Source: Actinoallomurus purpureus (GTDB lineage Bacteria; Actinomycetota; Actinomycetes; Streptosporangiales; Streptosporangiaceae). From it: 64,000 nucleotides of DNA. Positions 59,657 through 64,000 of this stretch are shown here, piece after piece (position 1 is the stretch's first letter; each line of letters begins with the position of its first letter). The notes under the pieces were generated by a model. The model saw nothing but the letters and a program-made list of their open reading frames with translations, was not told the origin of the DNA and ran no database searches. Made by a program: the position numbers and the translations under genes. The stretch covers positions 310,001 through 374,000 of the forward strand of contig NZ_JAMXMY010000001.1 of assembly GCF_024055795.1 (NCBI RefSeq). The letters are read 5' to 3'.

Positions 59657-61201
59657 TCAGGGGTCGACGGCCTGTTCGCCGGCGCCGCCGTGGGCGGAGC
59701 GGATGGCGGGCTTGAGCAGCTTGCCGCTGGGAGTGCGCGGCAGCTCATCGGCGAAGACGACCGACTTGGGGATCTTGTACCGGGCCAGCCGGTCCTCCAG
59801 GTGCGCGATGAGGTCCTTCTCGCCGGGGGCGGTGCCCGGCTCCGGGACGACGACGGCACGGCCGACCTCGCCCCATCGGGGATCCGGCACGCCGATGACC
59901 GCGCAGTCGCGCACCGCGGGGTGCTCGAGCAGGGCGTCCTCGACCTCGGCGGGGTAGATGTTCTCCCCGCCCGAGATGATCACGTCCTTGAGCCGGTCGA
60001 CGATTCTGATGTGGCCGTCCTCGTCGGCCGCCGCCACGTCGCCCGTGTGGAACCAGCCGTCGCTGATCGACTCGGCGGTGGCCTGCGGCAGGCCCCAGTA
60101 CCCCGGCGTGACGTTGGGTCCCTGGACCAGCACCTCGCCGCGCTCGCCGGGCGCCGCGTCCCCGCCGAGCGGGTCCACGATGCGCACGTCGGTGAAGAAG
60201 TGGGGGACGCCCGCCGAGCCCGCCTTGGTGAGGGAGTCGGACCGGTCGAGGAGCAGCACGCCGGGGGACGCCTCGGTCATCCCGTAGCCCTGGACGAAGG
60301 CGAGCCCCCGGTCGAGGTAGACGCGGATCGTGCGGGCCGGCACCGGGGCGCCCCCGCACAGCAGCGACCGCACGCTGGACAGGTCCGCGCTGGGAAAGCC
60401 GGGGTCGGCGGCGATCTGGTCGTACATCGCGGGCACCCCGAACAGGCAGGTGACGCGGTGCCGGGCGATCAGCTCCAGGGTCCGCGCGGCGGCGAAGGAC
60501 CGCTCGAGCACCACGGTGCCGCCCTTCAGCAGGGTCGGCAGGCAGGTCATGTTGAGCGCGGCGGTGTGGAAGAGGGGAGCGCTGACCAGCATGACCTCGT
60601 CGCCGGACAGGTCCACGTCGACCAGCACGTTCACGCTGTTCCAGGTGATGTTGCCGTGGGTGAGCACGGCCCCCTTGGGGCGGCCGGTCGTCCCCGAGGT
60701 GTACATGATCAGGCAGGGGTCCCCCGGTCCGACCTCCTCGTCGACGGGGTCGGCGGAGGCGCCCTCGATCAGCGCGTCGTACGGCAGGTCCGCCGGGTGC
60801 ACTGGGTCGCCGACCGCCAGGCTCGCGCGCGGGGAGGCCCCGGTGTGGACGGCCCGCAGGGTCTCGGGGCCGCGCCCGGCGTGGACGAGGACCGAGCTGC
60901 CGCAGTCGGTGAGCTGGTACACCAGCTCGGCGTCGGCCAAGCGGCTGTTCAGCGGCACGAAGACGGCCCCGAGGACGCCCGCGGCGAAGAGCGTCTCCAG
61001 GTACGCCGGGTGGTTCGGGCCGAGGTAGGCGACCCGGTCCCCGCGCCGTACGCCCCGCTCGCGCAGGACGTGCGCGAGGCGCGTGGCGCGGTCGTGCAGT
61101 GCGGCGTAGCTGAGGCGGTGCTCGCCGAAGACCACGGCCGTCCGCTTCGGGGTCTTACGGGCCCGGCGCGCGGTCCACGAGCCGATGCCTTGGTTGCGCA
61201 T
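59657..61201 (-). CDS. Acyl-CoA synthetase (AMP-binding)
   Basis: Adenylate-forming ligase of 514 residues. The P-loop motif is LIMYTSGTTGRPKGAVLTHG, with YGMTEASPG, GWFHTGDVAAADEDGHIRIV and the C-terminal GKLLKPAIR lysine motif. It activates a fatty or aromatic acid as acyl-CoA. It lies 48 bp after the amidohydrolase gene and before MaoC. The substrate may come from the amidohydrolase and SDR steps. Medium- or long-chain ligase type is most likely; an aromatic acid is possible because a PaaX-like regulator is adjacent. Confidence 0.92.
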   Translation of the reverse strand: MRNQGIGSWTARRARKTPKRTAVVFGEHRLSYAALHDRATRLAHVLRERGVRRGDRVAYLGPNHPAYLETLFAAGVLGAVFVPLNSRLADAELVYQLTDCGSSVLVHAGRGPETLRAVHTGASPRASLAVGDPVHPADLPYDALIEGASADPVDEEVGPGDPCLIMYTSGTTGRPKGAVLTHGNITWNSVNVLVDVDLSGDEVMLVSAPLFHTAALNMTCLPTLLKGGTVVLERSFAAARTLELIARHRVTCLFGVPAMYDQIAADPGFPSADLSSVRSLLCGGAPVPARTIRVYLDRGLAFVQGYGMTEASPGVLLLDRSDSLTKAGSAGVPHFFTDVRIVDPLGGDAAPGERGEVLVQGPNVTPGYWGLPQATAESISDGWFHTGDVAAADEDGHIRIVDRLKDVIISGGENIYPAEVEDALLEHPAVRDCAVIGVPDPRWGEVGRAVVVPEPGTAPGEKDLIAHLEDRLARYKIPKSVVFADELPRTPSGKLLKPAIRSAHGGAGEQAVDP

Positions 61202-61249
61202 GGGGAGGGCTCCTCTCGCCCGGCGTGGATCGGGGGCGTTCGCCCTGGG

Positions 61250-62122
61250 TCAGTCCTTGACCAGGCCCAGCAGCCGGGCGGCGTTCTCCTTGAGGATCTT
61301 GGGGCGGACCTCGTCCTTGATCGGCAGCTTGGCGAAGTCCGCCAGCCAGCGATCAGGGCTGATCATCGGGTGGTCGGAGCCGAAGAGGACCTTGTCCTTC
61401 AGCAGCGTGTTGGCGTACTGCACCAGCTGGGGCGGGAAGTACTTCGGCGACCAGCCGGACAGGTCGATGTAGACCTTCGGCTTGTGGGTGGCGACGGCGA
61501 GCGCCTCGTCCTGCCACGGGAACGACGGGTGCGCGAGGATGATTGTGAGCCCGGGGAAGTCGACGGCCACGTCGTCCACCTCCATCGGGTTGGAGTACTT
61601 CAGCCGGATGCCGCCCCCGCCCGGCGCGCCCGCGCCGATGCCCGTCTGCCCGGTGTGGAAGACGGCCGGGACTCTCAGCTCCTCGATCGCCTCGTACAGG
61701 ACGTACGCCCTGCGGTCGTTCGGATGGAACGCCTGCACGTTGGGGTGGAACTTGAACCCCCGCACGCCGTGCTCCTCGACCAGCCGCCGCACCTGGCGCG
61801 CGCCGGCCTTCCCCCGGGCGGGGTCCACGCTCGCGAACGGGATGAGGACGTCCGGGTTCGCGCGGGCGGCCTCGGCGACCTCCTCGTTCGGCACCGGCGG
61901 GTGGCCGGTGGCCGACTCGGCGTCCACGGTGAACACGACGGCCGCCATCCGCCGCTCGCGGTAGTAGGCGGCGATCTCGGTCAGCGTCGGACGGCGGTGC
62001 TCGGTCTTGAAGTACGCGCCGGCCGCGGCGTCCAGCTCGGCCGCCAGCGAGTGCTCGCCGCGCTCGGAGACCTCCGCGTGCGTGTGCATGTCGATCGCCG
62101 TCACGGCGTCCAGGTCGATCAT
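61250..62122 (-). CDS. Amidohydrolase family protein (ACMSD/resorcylate decarboxylase-like)
   Basis: TIM-barrel metalloenzyme of 290 residues from the amidohydrolase-2 group. The metal motif is AIDMHTHAEV near the N-terminus, followed by GVRGFKFHPNVQAFHPND, IILAHPSFPWQDEA and LFGSDHPMISPD. Members decarboxylate or hydrolyse aromatic and related acids. The ATG at 62122 lies 17 bp after the SDR stop. Together with an acyl-CoA synthetase and a hydratase it suggests breakdown of an aromatic or alicyclic acid, which is inference. Confidence 0.88.
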   Translation of the reverse strand: MIDLDAVTAIDMHTHAEVSERGEHSLAAELDAAAGAYFKTEHRRPTLTEIAAYYRERRMAAVVFTVDAESATGHPPVPNEEVAEAARANPDVLIPFASVDPARGKAGARQVRRLVEEHGVRGFKFHPNVQAFHPNDRRAYVLYEAIEELRVPAVFHTGQTGIGAGAPGGGGIRLKYSNPMEVDDVAVDFPGLTIILAHPSFPWQDEALAVATHKPKVYIDLSGWSPKYFPPQLVQYANTLLKDKVLFGSDHPMISPDRWLADFAKLPIKDEVRPKILKENAARLLGLVKD

Positions 62123-62139
62123 CGTCGTCTCCCGTCCGG

Positions 62140-63042
62140 TCACAGCTTCGGCGCCGGGATGCCGTACGTCTCGGGGTCCTGTCCGACGGACACGGGCCAG
62201 GCGGCCGCGACCGAGTCGCCGCTCCAGCCGCCGTCGCGGTAGGCGGCGGTGATCTCCTGCGGGTGGGACCACAGCGAGAGCTTGTCACCGCCGATGCCGA
62301 TGCACTGCCCGGTGACGTCCGTGGACGCGTCCGAGGCGAGGTAGACGACCAGGCCCGCGCAGTCCTCGGGAGTGCCGAACGCGTACCCCTTGCGCAGTGT
62401 GTCCGGCAGGGGAGTGCCGTCCTTCTCGTACGCCTCGACGTACGGCGCGAACGCCGGGATCGTCCGGGTCATGGCGGTGGCCGCGTTGGGGATCACCGCG
62501 TTGGCGGTGATGCCGGCCCGGGCCAGCTCCATCGCCCACGTGCGCACCATCGCGGCGATGCCGGCCTTGGCGGCCGCGTAGTTGGTCTGGCCGAAGTTCC
62601 CGCGCTGGCCGGCGGGGGAGCCGGCGACGATGATGCGCCCGCCCTCACCCTGCTCCCGCAGGCGTACGGCCGCGGCGCGGACGCACGTGAACGTGCCGCG
62701 CAGGTGCACCCCGATCACGGTGTCGAAGTCCTCGTCCGACATCTTCCACAGCACCCGGTCGCGCAGCACGCCGGCGTTGGTGATCATCGCGTCCAGCCGG
62801 CCGAACCCGTCCACGGCCCGCGCGACCAGCGCCTCGGCGGTCTCGATGCTGCCGACCGGGCGTACCTCGGCGACGGCCCGGCCGCCGGCCCCGGTGATCT
62901 GCTTGACCGCCGTCTCGGCGGCGTCGGCGTCCACGTCGTTCACCACCACCGCCGCGCCGGCGGAGGCGAGGGCGGAGGCGTAGGCGAGGCCGAGGCCGCG
63001 GCCGGCGCCGGTGACGACGGCGACCTTGCCCGTGAGATCCAT
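62140..63042 (-). CDS. Short-chain dehydrogenase/reductase
   Basis: NAD(P)-dependent SDR of 300 residues. The cofactor motif is VAVVTGAGRGLGLAYASALA, NAG is in ITNAGVLRDR, and the catalytic Ser, Tyr and Lys are in IVAGSPAGQRGNFGQ and TNYAAAKAG. This is close to the hydroxyacyl-CoA dehydrogenase-like domain of MFE-2 proteins, which work with MaoC hydratases. It is the first gene of the operon, with a strong promoter 53-81 bp upstream, and divergent from the PaaX-type regulator. Confidence 0.93.
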   Translation of the reverse strand: MDLTGKVAVVTGAGRGLGLAYASALASAGAAVVVNDVDADAAETAVKQITGAGGRAVAEVRPVGSIETAEALVARAVDGFGRLDAMITNAGVLRDRVLWKMSDEDFDTVIGVHLRGTFTCVRAAAVRLREQGEGGRIIVAGSPAGQRGNFGQTNYAAAKAGIAAMVRTWAMELARAGITANAVIPNAATAMTRTIPAFAPYVEAYEKDGTPLPDTLRKGYAFGTPEDCAGLVVYLASDASTDVTGQCIGIGGDKLSLWSHPQEITAAYRDGGWSGDSVAAAWPVSVGQDPETYGIPAPKL

Positions 63043-63094
63043 CAGACGGGTTCCCTTCAGCGCGGAGCCGGGAGAGGAACCTCCGGCAACGACA

Positions 63095-63123
63095 AAATTA
63101 GGCAGATTCGATACTGTCGTCAA
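63095..63123 (-). promoter_or_regulatory. Promoter of the SDR/acyl-CoA operon
   Basis: Minus strand TTGACG (63123-63118), a 17-bp spacer and TAATTT (63100-63095) form a good vegetative promoter. GATACTGTCGTCAATATC across the -35 box has GATA/TATC ends and may be the PaaX-type regulator site, since the regulator gene starts about 95 bp away. Confidence 0.6.
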
Positions 63124-63217
63124 TATCTTGCCCAATGATTGCCCGTACGGTCGCGTGACCGGCGTGTCCAGCGCCTACGCTGTCCTGGTGACCCGAATCG
63201 ATCAGGTCGAGGCCGAC

Positions 63218-64000
63218 ATGTCGTCGGTCGCCGCCCCCGACGGGGGCGACGCGGTGGAGAGCGCACCGCGCCCCCAGTCGCTGATGCTCAGCTTCTTCGG
63301 CATCCACGTGCTGGGGCGCCAGGTCGCGCTGTCGTCCGCCAGCATCATCGACGTCCTGGCGCGCGCCGGGGTCGGAGAGGACGCCGTACGCTCGACGCTC
63401 ACCCGGATGGTCCGCCGGGACCTCCTGGAGCGCCACCGGCGCGGCCGCAAGATGTACTTCGGGCTCACGCCCCGCGCCGTCGAGGTGCTGCGGGACGGGC
63501 ACCGGCGCGTGTGGCAGACCGGTGCCGTCAACCGCGCGTGGGACGGCACCTGGACCATCGTGGGATTCTCCCTGCCCGACTCCTGGCGCCGGGAGCGGCA
63601 CGACCTGCGCTCCCGCCTGCTGTGGGGCGGGTTCGGGCCACTACAGAGCGGCATGTGGGCCGCGCCCGGCCGGGTCGACATCGCCGCGCTGGTCGACGGG
63701 CTCGGCCTGGAGGCACACCTCAAGGCGTTCCAGGGCGCGGCCGTCGAGCCCACCGACGCCGCGCGGTTGATCGACGCGGCCTTCGACGTCGCCGGCATCG
63801 CCCGGCGTTACCAGGCGTTCCTGGCCCGCTGGGACCGCCCGGAGCCCGTCGCCGAGACCGACGACCTCGCCCGCCAGCTGCTGCTGCACACCGACTGGCT
63901 CGACCTCGTACGCCGCGACCCCCACCTGCCCGCCGAGCACCTGCCCGGCGACTGGCCCGCGGTTCGCGCCGAGAAGGTCTTCCACTCCCTCGCCCACCGC
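63218..64000 (+). CDS. PaaX family transcriptional regulator (3' end outside window)
   Basis: The frame runs to the last base, so the protein is incomplete at its C-terminus (261 residues seen). The N-terminal winged helix reads SLMLSFFGIHVLGRQVALSS, then VRSTLTRMVRRDLLERHRR and GRKMYFGLTPRAVEVL. The central PaaX domain has TWTIVGFSLPDSWRRERHDL and LWGGFGPLQSGMWAAP. This is a repressor type that responds to aryl- or acyl-CoA esters. ATG at 63218 has GAGG upstream; a GTG at 63188 would add ten residues. It is divergent from the SDR operon and probably represses it. Confidence 0.92.
   Translation, partial: MSSVAAPDGGDAVESAPRPQSLMLSFFGIHVLGRQVALSSASIIDVLARAGVGEDAVRSTLTRMVRRDLLERHRRGRKMYFGLTPRAVEVLRDGHRRVWQTGAVNRAWDGTWTIVGFSLPDSWRRERHDLRSRLLWGGFGPLQSGMWAAPGRVDIAALVDGLGLEAHLKAFQGAAVEPTDAARLIDAAFDVAGIARRYQAFLARWDRPEPVAETDDLARQLLLHTDWLDLVRRDPHLPAEHLPGDWPAVRAEKVFHSLAHR

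Noticed and set aside
1-64000. CRISPR arrays and rRNA genes
   Set aside because: No regularly spaced direct repeats and no rRNA-like conserved stretches were seen in any part of the window.

Overview
The window is high-GC DNA (about 70% by eye, with strong third-position GC) from a spore-forming-type actinomycete, most likely Streptosporangiales/Thermomonosporaceae or a relative. The evidence is an FxSxx-COOH peptide locus, an XRE-DUF5753/DUF397/ATP-binding-protein triad, a mycothiol-dependent isomerase family member, an F420-type LLM oxidoreductase, a DUF574 methyltransferase and an AA10 polysaccharide monooxygenase. It reads as a chromosomal region of catabolic operons, each with a local regulator, around an accessory core at about 11-29 kb.

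Layout. 1-2.8 kb: sugar ABC importer (two permeases and a binding lipoprotein, minus strand). 3-9 kb: an aromatic-acid module. A VOC-type extradiol dioxygenase, an oxalomesaconate tautomerase (GalD), a CHA aldolase (GalC) and a PIG-L hydratase (GalB) form an overlapping minus-strand operon. It is divergent from an aromatic-acid MFS symporter and followed by a GntR/FCD regulator. Two matching palindromes (core GTCAAC) lie at the divergent promoter and before the regulator, so one regulon is likely. 9-11 kb: a STAND-type ATPase with helical repeats.

11-19 kb: an FxSxx-COOH-type RiPP locus. A HExxH putative peptide hydroxylase and a radical SAM/SPASM maturase (FxsB) are divergent from a short precursor (FxsA), a large ParA-like/NB-ARC/TPR protein (FxsT) and a protein with an internal tandem duplication. 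The precursor lacks the terminal FxSxx and carries Phe-Gln-Asn plus a C-terminal extension. A second, precursor-like reading frame with a good ribosome binding site and a Phe-Asp-Asn motif lies beyond the HExxH gene. 19-24 kb: a cation/proton antiporter converging on a tightly coupled three-gene operon (membrane lipoprotein, P-loop ATPase, AAA ATPase) of unknown function, a possible defence or signalling module.

24-29 kb: remnants and mobile DNA. They include a kinase-type C-terminal fragment, a chitin/cellulose-type AA10 monooxygenase with its own promoter and palindrome, and an LLM monooxygenase pseudogene split by an IS607-like element. That element carries a frameshifted HTH remnant, a 59-residue ORF and a 670-residue TnpB-like nuclease. 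29-33.5 kb: a two-component system and an MMPL exporter that share CTACTGCG palindromes. 33.6-37.5 kb: a flavoprotein disulfide reductase and the FmdB-AmiS-FmdA amide module. 37.6-42.7 kb: a ROK repressor divergent from a large secreted glycosidase.

42.8-48.7 kb: small membrane proteins, the XRE/DUF397/ATPase triad, two tandem tRNA-like sequences with intact T arms but abnormal anticodon regions, and assorted enzymes. 48.9-55.7 kb: a PucR regulator facing a reductive-pyrimidine/hydantoin operon (ureidopropionase, dihydropyrimidinase, F420-type oxidoreductase, NCS1 permease). 56-64 kb: a 14-TM MFS exporter, a secreted alpha/beta hydrolase, and an acyl-CoA operon (SDR, amidohydrolase, acyl-CoA synthetase, MaoC) divergent from a PaaX-family regulator cut by the right edge.
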